DNA of 64,000 nt from an uncultured Oscillospiraceae bacterium. GTDB lineage: Bacteria > Bacillota > Clostridia > Oscillospirales > Acutalibacteraceae. The notes under the pieces are model-generated. The model saw only the letters and a list, made by a program, of their open reading frames with translations. It did not search any database and was not told the origin of the DNA. Every line of letters begins with the position of its first letter. Within the stretch, counting starts at the first letter, position 1. A program made the position numbers and the translations under genes. The DNA lies in the NCBI GenBank assembly GCA_905193225.1, contig CAJJNV010000003.1, positions 1 to 64,000 of the forward strand, given 5' to 3'. Below, one piece after another: positions 33,376-42,208 of the stretch.

Positions 33376-34395
33376 GTGGAAAGAGATAAGCTCACCGATA
33401 TGCTCAAAGGCTATGCCTGCCTTTTGGTTGTTTTCGGGCATATAATAATCGGCATAAGGACCTCCGGAATGGCAGTGCCGGGCATGCTGCCTTTAACCGA
33501 AAAATTTATCTGGTCCTTCCACATCGACCTTTTTATGTTCCTATCGGGATATGTTTACAGCATTACCGGAGGCATCTCCCACGCAAAAAGCCGCATAAGC
33601 TTTATACTTTCAAAGCTTTTAAACCTTGGGATCCCCTATTTTGTTTTTTCGGCCGCATATATCGCCGTCAACAGTCTCACCCCAGGTGTCAACAACGAAA
33701 ACAGCCTTTCGGACATACTGAAAATATGGTACAGCCCGGTTGCTCAATACTGGTTCATTTTCGCCCTATTCTGGCTGTTTGTTATCTATGCCCTTCTTTC
33801 AAGATTCATTTCAAACATCGCCATAACCGTTCTTCTTTATGCGGCGTTTTTGCTTTTTAAATTTTTCGGAGTAAATTTAGGATTTCTCGATTCTTCTTTC
33901 AACTGCGTGCTGGCCTTCGGAATCGGCACCTGCCTTAAATCGCTGAATGTTCAAAAGCTTCATCCGATTTTGAGGATAGGTATAGTGATCTTCCACGCTG
34001 CCGCAGCAACTTTAGCCATTAAAACGGCATTTTACGATAATTTTCTAATGGACGATGTGTTAACCCTGCTCGGGATTTTTTCGTCGGTATGTTTCATCTC
34101 CCTTTTTGTCGATTTTCAGCCAATTTCACACTCCCTCATTTATATATGCAAATACTCCTTCCCCATATATCTTCTGCACACCTTTTTCACCGCCGCAACA
34201 AGAATACTGCTTTTGAAAATGGGTATACAAAACCTTGCGCTTCACATCTGCGCCGCTTGTGTATCAGGTATTCTTTTCCCCATACTCATCGCAAAGCTCT
34301 TTTCCCGCTTGCCGTACCTTGATTTCTTTTTCTATCCGTCGAGATCGGTCAAAAAAATAAAGGCGGCAAAGGAAAGCTGCTCAGATCGGTCGTAA
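33376..34395 (+). CDS. Membrane acyltransferase (acyltransferase family 3)
   Basis: 339 residues from a GTG with GGGAG upstream. About ten membrane helices. It starts LTDMLKGYACLLVVFGHIIIG (catalytic His in helix 1) and WSFHIDLFMFLSGYVYS, typical of O-acetyltransferases such as those of fucose-4-O-acetylase type. It is divergent from the EPS operon and was probably part of the same capsule locus; it may add acyl groups to the same polymer, independently of the riboswitch. Confidence 0.8.
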   Translation: MERDKLTDMLKGYACLLVVFGHIIIGIRTSGMAVPGMLPLTEKFIWSFHIDLFMFLSGYVYSITGGISHAKSRISFILSKLLNLGIPYFVFSAAYIAVNSLTPGVNNENSLSDILKIWYSPVAQYWFIFALFWLFVIYALLSRFISNIAITVLLYAAFLLFKFFGVNLGFLDSSFNCVLAFGIGTCLKSLNVQKLHPILRIGIVIFHAAAATLAIKTAFYDNFLMDDVLTLLGIFSSVCFISLFVDFQPISHSLIYICKYSFPIYLLHTFFTAATRILLLKMGIQNLALHICAACVSGILFPILIAKLFSRLPYLDFFFYPSRSVKKIKAAKESCSDRS

Positions 34396-34457
34396 AATCG
34401 AGGGTATCTCTTTCGGACGTTTCATATTGTTATGATGCGCCCCATTGCGTCTGTTGC

Positions 34458-34496
34458 TTAAGCAACAGGCGGTCGAACAACGTACGGTTTTGTTCG
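34458..34496. repeat. TTAAGCA-type palindromic repeat, copy A
   Basis: Starts TTAAGCAACAGGCGGTCGAA, matching copies B and C at the left arm. It is joined to an 18-bp perfect palindrome CTGTTGCTTAAGCAACAG (34451-34468). It sits in the gap after the acyltransferase gene and has no T run, so it is not a normal terminator. The rest of the 34396-34688 gap holds only the promoter of the next gene. Confidence 0.5.
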
Positions 34497-34627
34497 TCCC
34501 TTTTCCCGTGCGGCATCGCGTTCATCGCTCATAGGCGGCATAACGAGCAATTTAACGCAGTATGTGGGGATTTTTCTCCGCCAAAATCGTGTTCGTATGT
34601 GTACATTATGGTTAACACCCTAAGGCC

Positions 34628-34656
34628 TTGTAAAACACCCGAAAGAGTGGTAAAAT
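34628..34656 (+). promoter_or_regulatory. Promoter of the beta-CASP hydrolase gene
   Basis: TTGTAA (34628-34633), 17 bases, TAAAAT (34651-34656), about 30 bases before the start codon. Confidence 0.65.
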
Positions 34657-34688
34657 AAAACAAAAAATCCCGAAAGGATGGTTAATAT

Positions 34689-36293
34689 ATGAAGCTAATG
34701 TTTTTGGGCGCTGCCCACGAAGTTACCGGTTCCTGCACACTGCTTACCGCCTGCGGTAAAAATATTCTCATAGATTGCGGAATGGAGCAGGGTCCCGACA
34801 CATTCTTAAACAGCGACATTCCGGTCGCTCCCGGTCAGATCGACTGTATTCTGCTCACCCACGCCCACATCGACCACTCCGGCAAACTCCCTCTGCTTTG
34901 CTCTCAGGGATTTGAAGGACCTATATATTCCACCAAAGCCACATCAAAGCTTTGTTCTATAATGCTGCTCGATTCGGCCCATATTCAGGAATTTGAAGCC
35001 GAATGGCGCAACCGTAAGGCAAAGCGTGCCGGAAGCCACCCCTACATTCCCCTTTACACCACCGAGGACGCCCAGAAGTGCATCACCCAGTTCGTCGGCT
35101 GCGATTACGGCAAGGATTACGAAATAGTTGACGGCATAAGCATAAGCTTTATGGACGCGGGACACCTTCTCGGCTCGTCCTCCATAATAATCTCGGTAAC
35201 CGAGCAGGGAAAGACCGAAAAGCTCATTTTTTCGGGAGATATCGGCAATATCGACCGTCCTCTCATACGCGATCCCGGCACTCCCCCTCCCGCCGATTAT
35301 CTTGTTATAGAATCGACCTACGGCGACCGGCTGCACGGCGAGCGTCCCGATTATGTCATCCAGCTTTCAAAAATCTTAAACGAAACCTTTGAGCGGGGCG
35401 GGAATGTGGTCATTCCCTCCTTTGCGGTGGGAAGAACCCAGGAGCTGCTTTATATAATCCGCGAAATAAAGGAAAAAAAGCTTGTTAAAACCCTGCCCGA
35501 TTTTACCGTCTATGTGGACAGTCCCCTTGCTGTGGAGACCACCCATATCTACGACAACAATATGACCGAATATTACGACGAAGAAACCCTTGGCCTTGTT
35601 AAAAAGGGCATTAACCCAATCTTTTTCGAGGGACTCAAGGTTGCGGTCACAAGCGACGAATCGAGAATGATAAACGACGACAAACGACCCAAGGTCATTT
35701 TATCGGCCAGCGGAATGTGCGAGGCAGGGCGTATCCGCCACCATCTAAAGCACAATCTCTGGAGAGCCGAGTCCACCATACTTTTCGTGGGATACCAGGC
35801 GGTAGGAACTCTCGGCCGCGCCATTGTTGAGGGTGAAAAGCAGGTCAAGCTTTTCGGCGAACCCATATCGGTCAATGCACATATCGAGCAGCTGGCGGGA
35901 ATTTCCGGCCACGCCGACAAGGACGGTCTTTTTAAATATGCCTCGGCCGCCGCAAAGGGCGCAAAACATGTCTTTGTTAACCACGGAAACGACCTTGTGA
36001 CCACCGACTTTGCAAACTATCTTTCGGAAAAATTGGGTGTAAAGGCCACCGCCCCCTACACAGGAAGCATATACGATCTTGAAAGCGGTATTTGTCTTTG
36101 CGAAGGCAATAAAACCCACATCGAAAAGCCGGTAAACAAATCAGGCTTTGCCGCCTCTCCCGCCTTTGACCGCCTGACCGAGGCCGCCAAAAAACTTCAG
36201 CTTGTGGTGGGCAGAAACCGCGGCGGCGCAAACAAGGATCTTGCCAAATTTGCCGATCAGATACTCGCCCTTTGCGAAAAGTGGGACAGATAG
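34689..36293 (+). CDS. Metallo-beta-lactamase/beta-CASP RNA-processing type hydrolase
   Basis: 534 residues, cytoplasmic. MBL motifs are LTHAHIDHSGKLP (HxHxDH, near residues 58-64), the next metal His in DAGHLLGSS, SGDIGN, a beta-CASP domain (about 210-390) with VIPSFAVGRTQELL, and the C-terminal SGHADKDGL and VNHGN motifs. This is the CPSF73/YSH1-like single-protein family, predicted exo/endoribonucleases. The C-terminal about 60 residues are an extra domain. AAAGGATGG precedes the ATG. The LacI-type gene begins 3 bases after the stop, so they are co-transcribed. Confidence 0.88.
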   Translation: MKLMFLGAAHEVTGSCTLLTACGKNILIDCGMEQGPDTFLNSDIPVAPGQIDCILLTHAHIDHSGKLPLLCSQGFEGPIYSTKATSKLCSIMLLDSAHIQEFEAEWRNRKAKRAGSHPYIPLYTTEDAQKCITQFVGCDYGKDYEIVDGISISFMDAGHLLGSSSIIISVTEQGKTEKLIFSGDIGNIDRPLIRDPGTPPPADYLVIESTYGDRLHGERPDYVIQLSKILNETFERGGNVVIPSFAVGRTQELLYIIREIKEKKLVKTLPDFTVYVDSPLAVETTHIYDNNMTEYYDEETLGLVKKGINPIFFEGLKVAVTSDESRMINDDKRPKVILSASGMCEAGRIRHHLKHNLWRAESTILFVGYQAVGTLGRAIVEGEKQVKLFGEPISVNAHIEQLAGISGHADKDGLFKYASAAAKGAKHVFVNHGNDLVTTDFANYLSEKLGVKATAPYTGSIYDLESGICLCEGNKTHIEKPVNKSGFAASPAFDRLTEAAKKLQLVVGRNRGGANKDLAKFADQILALCEKWDR

Positions 36294-36296
36294 CAT

Positions 36297-37388
36297 ATGT
36301 CGGAAAATCGAATTGTCACAATATACGATGTTGCGGCGGCAGCGGGCGTTTCCATTGCTACCGTCAACCGTGCGCTTAACAACAAACCGCGCATAAGCGA
36401 AGCCACCAGGGCGCGGGTAATAAAAACGGCCGCCGAGCTTGGATATACCGCCAACAAAGCGGCTCAGGCTCTTTCGAGAAAGGCCATAAAAATAGGCATA
36501 ATCATATGTGACACCATTCCCGAGGTTCAGCAGGGCGTTCTTTCGGGAATGAAACGGGCCATTGCCGAGCTTTCGACCCTTAATGTCTTTTGCGAAATAT
36601 ATATTGTCGAAAAGGACAAAAAGAACAGCTTTTTAGGCTACAAACGAGGGTTCGACAAGTTCCGCAAGGCAAGGGTCAACGGTATCATAATCTTCACCGG
36701 CGATGAGCAGCCGAAACAGCGGGAAGAAATTGATTCCCTTTCAAAGGACGGCATTTTAACCGCCACCATAGTAACCGACATTCCCGAAAGCAAACGGGTA
36801 CTTTCGGTCAGATGCAACGGTTTTTGCGAGGGACAAATGGCAGCCGAAATACTCGCAATGCTCATACCAAACGGCAAAGCGGCCATTTTCGGAAGCTCGG
36901 CCGACATTGCCATTTGCGCCGAAAACATCGCGGGATTTAAAAAGGGTTGCGACAACTTCGGCCTTTCTTTAGGACCGATTTTTGAAAACCACGACGACCC
37001 GCAGCTTGCCTATCTCGCCGTCGACAAGCTTGTTAAAAGCCATCCCGATGTGGGCGGCATATACATCTGCTCTGCAAACTCTGATTCTGTTTGCAGACGT
37101 ATAGAAGAGCTGGGGTTTTTCGGCAAATACAAGATAATTTCCACCGATCTTTTTGAAGGTGTCAGCCACAACATCGAAAAAGGCATAATAAACGCCACAC
37201 TCTTCCAAAACCTCGAGAAGCAGGGCGAGGTGGTGGTCAAGACGTTTTACAAAATGCTTTGCGGAGAACTTTCCGCCGATCCCGAGGAGATACTCTTTAT
37301 CCCCGAGGTCATTATGAAAAGCAACAAAAATTTTGTTATCGAGCGCACCAACAAAGAAAACGCGATTGACAAAGACGCGAAATTTTGA
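36297..37388 (+). CDS. LacI family transcriptional regulator
   Basis: 363 residues: N-terminal LacI helix-turn-helix (VTIYDVAAAAGVSIATVNRALNN, residues about 4-26) and hinge (LGYTANKAAQAL), then a periplasmic-binding-protein-like ligand domain (about 65-345). Such regulators bind operators and release on sugar binding. No sugar gene lies in the same unit, so the target is unclear; it could act on distant glycoside hydrolase genes. There is little ribosome binding site, which fits translation coupled to the gene before. Confidence 0.88.
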   Translation: MSENRIVTIYDVAAAAGVSIATVNRALNNKPRISEATRARVIKTAAELGYTANKAAQALSRKAIKIGIIICDTIPEVQQGVLSGMKRAIAELSTLNVFCEIYIVEKDKKNSFLGYKRGFDKFRKARVNGIIIFTGDEQPKQREEIDSLSKDGILTATIVTDIPESKRVLSVRCNGFCEGQMAAEILAMLIPNGKAAIFGSSADIAICAENIAGFKKGCDNFGLSLGPIFENHDDPQLAYLAVDKLVKSHPDVGGIYICSANSDSVCRRIEELGFFGKYKIISTDLFEGVSHNIEKGIINATLFQNLEKQGEVVVKTFYKMLCGELSADPEEILFIPEVIMKSNKNFVIERTNKENAIDKDAKF

Positions 37389-37394
37389 TAGAAT
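37366..37394 (+). promoter_or_regulatory. Promoter of the cyclophilin lipoprotein gene
   Basis: TTGACA (37366-37371), 17 bases, TAGAAT (37389-37394), overlapping the 3' end of the LacI-type gene. It leaves a leader of about 100 bases with a CTTCGGCAAAACGCCGAAG hairpin (37423-37441). Confidence 0.8.
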
Positions 37395-37498
37395 GTTTTC
37401 GTACATTTTAATCGTTGCGCCCTTCGGCAAAACGCCGAAGCCCCAACCCTTGGCAGGGGAAAATATCAACGAACAAACTGATTTAAGGAGTAATCGCA

Positions 37499-38146
37499 GT
37501 GAAAAAATTCTTATCGCTTTTACTGTCAGCCATGCTGATCGTGGCGGGACTTACATCCTGCGGCACCGATTCAACATCCGGCGCAGAAGCCTCGTCAAAC
37601 ACCGCAGGCTCAAAAGAAAATTCAACGGAGGAAACAAAAAATATGCTTACAGGAAAACATCACGTAGAAATAGCCGTTAAGGACAAAGGCGTTATTGCAG
37701 TTGAGCTTGACGCCGACACCGCTCCCATTACGGTCACAAACTTTGTGGAGCTTGCAAACAGCGGATTTTACGACGGACTGACCTTCCACCGCATAATCGA
37801 AGGATTTATGATCCAGGGCGGAGACCCCAAGGGCGACGGAACAGGCGGCTCGGACAAAAAAATTAAGGGTGAATTTGCCGCAAACGGAATCAAAAACGAC
37901 ATCAGCCATGAGCGCGGAGTTATCTCTATGGCCCGTTCCTCGGCATACAACAGCGCATCTTCTCAGTTCTTTATTATGCACAAAACTTCCACCCATTTAG
38001 ACGGACAGTATGCCGCCTTCGGCCATGTAACAAGCGGTATGGACATTGTGGACGATCTGGCCGAAAATACCCCCGTTTCGGACAGCGACGGTACCGTTCT
38101 AAAGGCAAATCAGCCTGTCATCGAAAGCATCAAGGTAATCGACTGA
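37499..38146 (+). CDS. Lipoprotein peptidyl-prolyl cis-trans isomerase (cyclophilin type)
   Basis: 215 residues from a GTG with AAGGAG upstream. An N-terminal lipoprotein signal ends in the lipobox LTSC (Cys at about residue 21), then a Ser/Thr/Glu-rich tether (about 22-45), and a complete cyclophilin domain: NFVELANSGFYDGLTFHRIIEGFMIQGGDP, SMARSS, SSQFFI and LDGQYAAFGHV. The Arg in FHR is the catalytic one. It should act on proteins folding outside the membrane. Confidence 0.92.
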   Translation: MKKFLSLLLSAMLIVAGLTSCGTDSTSGAEASSNTAGSKENSTEETKNMLTGKHHVEIAVKDKGVIAVELDADTAPITVTNFVELANSGFYDGLTFHRIIEGFMIQGGDPKGDGTGGSDKKIKGEFAANGIKNDISHERGVISMARSSAYNSASSQFFIMHKTSTHLDGQYAAFGHVTSGMDIVDDLAENTPVSDSDGTVLKANQPVIESIKVID

Positions 38147-38148
38147 TT

Positions 38149-38183
38149 TTTAAGCAGCAGGCAGTCGGGTACCGATTGCTTTA
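38149..38183. repeat. TTAAGCA-type palindromic repeat, copy B
   Basis: Outer arms TTAAGCA and TGCTTTAA and inner stem TCGG-GTA-CCGA form an imperfect hairpin, 2 bases after the cyclophilin stop codon. It shares TTAAGCARCAGGC with copies A and C and the GTCGGGTACCG core with copy D. Confidence 0.5.
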
Positions 38184-38218
38184 ACCTAAAACAGTCTTAA
38201 GTTTTTAAAAGGCAATTT

Positions 38219-38249
38219 AAAAGCGACGGAACATTCCGTCGCTTTTTTT
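38219..38249 (+). terminator. Intrinsic terminator after the cyclophilin gene
   Basis: AAGCGACGGA (38221-38230) pairs with TCCGTCGCTT (38235-38244) followed by seven T. It also separates the convergent recD2 gene. Confidence 0.9.
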
Positions 38250-38342
38250 GTTGCTTTAAACCCGTACTGTGCGCCGTTCCCTTTTTTGAAGGCGTCAGCG
38301 CTGTTTATCAATCGGCCGCGGATTTTTAACCCGCTCGCAATT

Positions 38343-40559
38343 TCAGCTTTCCGAAAGGAGGGTGGAAAGAGCGGTATACCGCAGGGTCTTTCGATCGTTT
38401 TCGGCCATTCTTGTAACCGTTTGCTCGGTTCCCACAAGCACAAGCAGCTTCTTTGCTCTGGTAACGCCTGTGTAAAGCAGGTTTCTGAACATCAGCTGAG
38501 GAGGGATACCCACCGTCGGAATGATCACGCAATCGTATTCGCTGCCCTGGCTCTTGTGCACCGTAACGGCAAATGCCTTATCCAGATCGTCCGATTCGCT
38601 GCCGGTATACATGGCCGTTTTATCTCCGAATTTAACACAAACGACCCCCGCCGCCCGATCGATATATTTAAGCACGCCTATGTCTCCGTTAAAGACCCCT
38701 GTTCCCTGCTTTCCGTCGTCGGCCGTCCATACGGTGTCATAGTTGTTGCGGGTCTGTATGACCTTGTCTCCCACACGGAGGTTGGCCCGCTCGGTTCTGA
38801 TTTCGTCCTTTCCAAACTCGGCGGGATTAAGCAGCTCGCAAAGCCGTTCGTTTAAGGCGGCGGTGCCGGTTTCTCCCTTTCTCGACGGGCAGAGCACCTG
38901 AATATCTTTAAGCGGATCAAAGCCGTAGGCCGCCGGCAGTCTCCTGGCGCAAAGATCGGCAACAAGCTTTGCAGCACGCAGAGGATTTTCCTCCCTGACA
39001 AGGAAGAAATCTCCCTCTTTTTTGGAATACTCGGGGCTTTTTCCGCCGACGATCAGATGAGCATTGGTCACGATCCTGCTTTGCATTGCCTGACGGAAAA
39101 TTTTATCGAGACAAACCACCGGCAGCTTTCCGCTGTCGAAAAGATCTCCCAGCACATTGCCCGCTCCAACGGCAGGCAGCTGATTGCGGTCGCCCACCAT
39201 TATCAGCCGACATCCAAGCTTCATGGCCTTTAAAAGTGCGGCAAAAAGCAGGCTGTCGACCATCGAAAGCTCGTCGACAATAACCGCATCGGCATCAAGC
39301 TGATTTTGCTCGTTTTTGCCGAAAACAAGGTTGCCGTTTTCCTCCCGTCCCGCGTCGAGCAGGCGGTGGAGGGTCTTGGCCTCGTATCCCGTAAGGTCGC
39401 TCATACGCTGGGCCGCGCGGCCGGTTGGCGCGGCAAGGAAAAAATCCATCCCCTGCTGCTCCAAAATTGTTATAATGGCCTTCAGCGTGGTGGTTTTTCC
39501 GGTGCCGGGGCCGCCTGTCAGAATGAGTATTCCCTTTGAAAGGGCAGTGACAATGGCCTGTTTCTGATGCTCGTCATACTCTATTCCGTTGACCCTTTCG
39601 ATGGCGTCGATCTGATTTTCAATGGCGGTTATGGGAATGGGCGGATATTCGAGTATTGTTTTCATTCGCCCGGCGGTATAGCTTTCGGCCTCAAAATATT
39701 TATAAAGTGCGATAAATTCCTTTTGTTCCCTCTCAAAACTTGCGGCCTTTCCCCTTTCGCAAAGGCGGTCGCAGGCAATATCCGCCGAATCGGCCGAAAC
39801 GCCCAAAAGCTGCGCCGCAAGAGAAACCACCTTATCCCTCGGCAAGCAGGTGTGGCCGTTTGAAAGATTATGGCGCAGTATATATATTATTCCGCTTTCG
39901 ACCCTGAAATCGTTGTCGCTTGAAACGCCGAGGTTTCTTGCCACGGCATCGGCGCGGTCAAAGGAAAATCCTATCTCGTCGCTGCAAAGCTCATAGGGAT
40001 TCTCGTTTATCCGTTCGACCGAGCGGTTTCCGAATCGCTTATAAATTCTCAGACTCTCTTCGGTCGAAATGCCCATACCCACAAAATGAAGCATGGTTTC
40101 CCTTATTCCGGCCGCGTTTTTATATTCCTGTCCAATTCTTTCGGCCTTTTTGGGTGATATACCCTTTATCTGCGAAAGGCGGGAAGGCTCCTTTTCCATT
40201 ATTTCAAGGGTGTTTTCGCCGAATCTCGCAACAATTTTTGCCGCCGTGGAGGGACCGATACCCTTGATTGCTCCCGCCGCAAGGTATTTGAGTATTGCCT
40301 CGGCGGTGGCGGGTCTTATATGTTCAAAGGAAAAGGCATGGAACTGCTCGCCGTACACCTTGTGGGTCTCGAATTTTCCAAAAAGGCGCAGCATATCCCC
40401 TGCCGACAAAACCGGGAAGCTTCCCACGGCGGTGATTATATCGTAATCGGTATTGAATTTTAAAACGGTATATCCGTTTTCGTCGTTGCGGTATGTAATG
40501 GCTTCGACCGTTCCTTCGATCTGTTCCGATTCGTCTTGTTCAAAACCGTTTTCCTGCAT
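38343..40559 (-). CDS. recD2: RecD2-type ATP-dependent DNA helicase
   Basis: About 738 residues from the ATG at 40559, with GGAAGGAAAAGG upstream; the frame is open to 40586 but lacks a site there. An N-terminal OB-like region, helix-hairpin-helix repeats (AAGAIKGIGPSTAAKIVARFG, ISPKKAERIGQEY), Walker A GGPGTGKTTT near residue 350, Walker B region DELSMVD, and C-terminal VTVHKSQGSEYD with GVTRAKKLL. This is the RecD2/TraA helicase design of bacteria without RecBCD; it moves 5' to 3' on DNA and acts in repair and replication-fork processing. Confidence 0.92.
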   Translation of the reverse strand: MQENGFEQDESEQIEGTVEAITYRNDENGYTVLKFNTDYDIITAVGSFPVLSAGDMLRLFGKFETHKVYGEQFHAFSFEHIRPATAEAILKYLAAGAIKGIGPSTAAKIVARFGENTLEIMEKEPSRLSQIKGISPKKAERIGQEYKNAAGIRETMLHFVGMGISTEESLRIYKRFGNRSVERINENPYELCSDEIGFSFDRADAVARNLGVSSDNDFRVESGIIYILRHNLSNGHTCLPRDKVVSLAAQLLGVSADSADIACDRLCERGKAASFEREQKEFIALYKYFEAESYTAGRMKTILEYPPIPITAIENQIDAIERVNGIEYDEHQKQAIVTALSKGILILTGGPGTGKTTTLKAIITILEQQGMDFFLAAPTGRAAQRMSDLTGYEAKTLHRLLDAGREENGNLVFGKNEQNQLDADAVIVDELSMVDSLLFAALLKAMKLGCRLIMVGDRNQLPAVGAGNVLGDLFDSGKLPVVCLDKIFRQAMQSRIVTNAHLIVGGKSPEYSKKEGDFFLVREENPLRAAKLVADLCARRLPAAYGFDPLKDIQVLCPSRKGETGTAALNERLCELLNPAEFGKDEIRTERANLRVGDKVIQTRNNYDTVWTADDGKQGTGVFNGDIGVLKYIDRAAGVVCVKFGDKTAMYTGSESDDLDKAFAVTVHKSQGSEYDCVIIPTVGIPPQLMFRNLLYTGVTRAKKLLVLVGTEQTVTRMAENDRKTLRYTALSTLLSES

Positions 40560-40650
40560 TTTGCGGCCTTTTCCTTCCCTTTGCATTTATTATGATCAAC
40601 GCTTTCGGCTATACTCAAAGCCTCTTATGCAATCATATCATTTAAATTAT

Positions 40651-40679
40651 ATTATACACCATCGAGGAACTCTTTGCAA
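40651..40679 (-). promoter_or_regulatory. Promoter of recD2
   Basis: On the minus strand TTGCAA (40679-40674), 17 bases, TATAAT (40656-40651). It lies over the 3' end of the small membrane-protein gene, so recD2 has its own start although the genes are close. Confidence 0.75.
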
Positions 40680-41014
40680 ATACTATCGTGCATAAAATCC
40701 TTTAAACAATCGTCCTTGCAAAACGCAATACCTTCCCCGTCACAATATCTTTTGAGCACCGACGACTGAGCCCTTTCAAGTCCGCAATCCACAACCACAA
40801 ATTCCACTTGATTTTTTTGGAAGGTAGGATCAAATCTTAGCTTTCCCCACATTATGCGGTCGGTTATCTGAGACATATCGGTAATGGGAATGATTATAAA
40901 AGCCTTTTCTCCCCGATACGATGATGTCAGCCGCACGACAATTTTCATTACGATACAACTCAGTCCGTAAACGGCCAGCAGCGAAACCGCTATGGTCAGA
41001 ATTTCTTCGGTCAT
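40652..41014 (-). CDS. Small membrane-anchored hypothetical protein
   Basis: 120 residues: an N-terminal membrane helix (about 5-28), then a soluble part with FIIIPITDMSQITDRIMWG and VEFVVVDCGLERAQ, ending in a short region with two cysteines. The alternating hydrophobic strands resemble a small alpha/beta (GT-A-like or receiver-like) fold but I do not recognise the family. It lies upstream of recD2 on the same strand. Confidence 0.6.
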   Translation of the reverse strand: MTEEILTIAVSLLAVYGLSCIVMKIVVRLTSSYRGEKAFIIIPITDMSQITDRIMWGKLRFDPTFQKNQVEFVVVDCGLERAQSSVLKRYCDGEGIAFCKDDCLKDFMHDSICKEFLDGV

Positions 41015-41163
41015 AAAAAATCCCCCTGCATGGGCCGAAGATCGTCAAAAGACAGCACCTTTGTCGACGCTCCGGCATTGTTTAATAACATTCTATGCAG
41101 AAGGGTTTTTATTGTGTATTAAGTTGCCAAGCGGTCAATCAAACCGCCCTATCGAACCATCGA

Positions 41164-42150
41164 CTATCCGATGATCTTGAGTATCTCGTCGAAATTCTCG
41201 CAGTAGTAGTCGCAAAGAGGCTTTGTGCCGCTTTTTTCGATGTTTCCGCCGCCGATACCGATGGTGGGGAAGCCGGCAAGCTTAATGGAAACGACGCCTG
41301 CACCGCTGTCCTCGATTCCGACAACATGATTTCTGTCCTCAAAGGGGATTCCAAGTCCCACTCTCGCAACCTCGGCATAAAGCCAGGGATGGGGCTTGGG
41401 AGAAAGCTCGCCCAAAGTACCGACCGAGCCTTTGCGCAGAGGATATCCCGCGGTAATGGATGCATCGTAGAAATCCTCGGCTTTTTCGCCCATTTTAAGA
41501 GTATCGAAAGCCGACATAATTTCCGGCCATGCCTTTTCGTAAAGGCCGGAGGTGACAAGGCCTATCTTAACGCCCTTTTCTTTAAGGGCAAGCAGAAATT
41601 CCTTAATTCCGGGAGAGGGCACAAAAGCGCCTTCCTTTCCCCTTCCCTCTAAAATTTCGTTCATTTCCCTGTGGGTATGCTCAAAATAGTAGTTTCTTGC
41701 TTCCTCGATGGTCTTTTCGGGGCAATATTTGTCTATGCAATACTGAAGATGCTCGGAAACACTGTGTCCCGAAACGAAGGGCATATCAGCCTCTTCAAGC
41801 TTGAAATCGGGATTACCGAGCAGACTTGCGGTGGTCATTTCGATTATCCAGATCCAGAATTCCTCGGATCTTACGCTTGTTCCGTCGAGATCCATAAGAA
41901 CCGCCTTTAAGGGCTTTTCGAATTTGACCTCGTGGACGGGATAATATGCGGGATAGCCCATGGAAGAGGTTACATAGGCGATGGTCTTGTCCTCATAGGA
42001 AATAAACTCAACCTTTTTGTCGCCGGTGGCAGTTATGGATTTAACGCCGTTTTTGCCGACCTCGTGGAATCCGTCGCTGCATTTGTCAAGCTTTATAAAG
42101 CCGCAGTCCTCATCGAAAGTACCAATGGAGGGAATGTTAAAAAAGCTCAT
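41164..42150 (-). CDS. HAD superfamily phosphatase with N-terminal extension
   Basis: 328 residues. The HAD motifs are VLMDLDGTSVR (motif I, near residue 88; the usual DxDGT with Leu between), TSGLYEKAW (motif II Ser/Thr), KPHPWLYAEVA (motif III Lys) and GIEDSGAGVVS (motif IV). The order is that of beta-phosphoglucomutase-like phosphatases. The first about 80 residues form an extra beta-rich domain not seen in most HAD enzymes. It lies 58 bases downstream of the GH38-like gene and probably shares its transcript; a sugar-phosphate substrate from mannoside breakdown is a fair guess. Confidence 0.82.
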   Translation of the reverse strand: MSFFNIPSIGTFDEDCGFIKLDKCSDGFHEVGKNGVKSITATGDKKVEFISYEDKTIAYVTSSMGYPAYYPVHEVKFEKPLKAVLMDLDGTSVRSEEFWIWIIEMTTASLLGNPDFKLEEADMPFVSGHSVSEHLQYCIDKYCPEKTIEEARNYYFEHTHREMNEILEGRGKEGAFVPSPGIKEFLLALKEKGVKIGLVTSGLYEKAWPEIMSAFDTLKMGEKAEDFYDASITAGYPLRKGSVGTLGELSPKPHPWLYAEVARVGLGIPFEDRNHVVGIEDSGAGVVSIKLAGFPTIGIGGGNIEKSGTKPLCDYYCENFDEILKIIG

Positions 42151-42168
42151 TTTCTTTCTCCTTTAAAC

Positions 42169-42196
42169 GACCTCCCGCGCAAAAACACGGGAGGTC
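42169..42196. other. Intergenic hairpin between the GH38-like and HAD genes
   Basis: GACCTCCCG (42169-42177) and CGGGAGGTC (42188-42196) form a perfect 9-bp stem with a 10-base loop and no T run. It may stabilise or process the shared transcript. Confidence 0.6.
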
Positions 42197-42208
42197 GGCA
42201 GTTGGTTT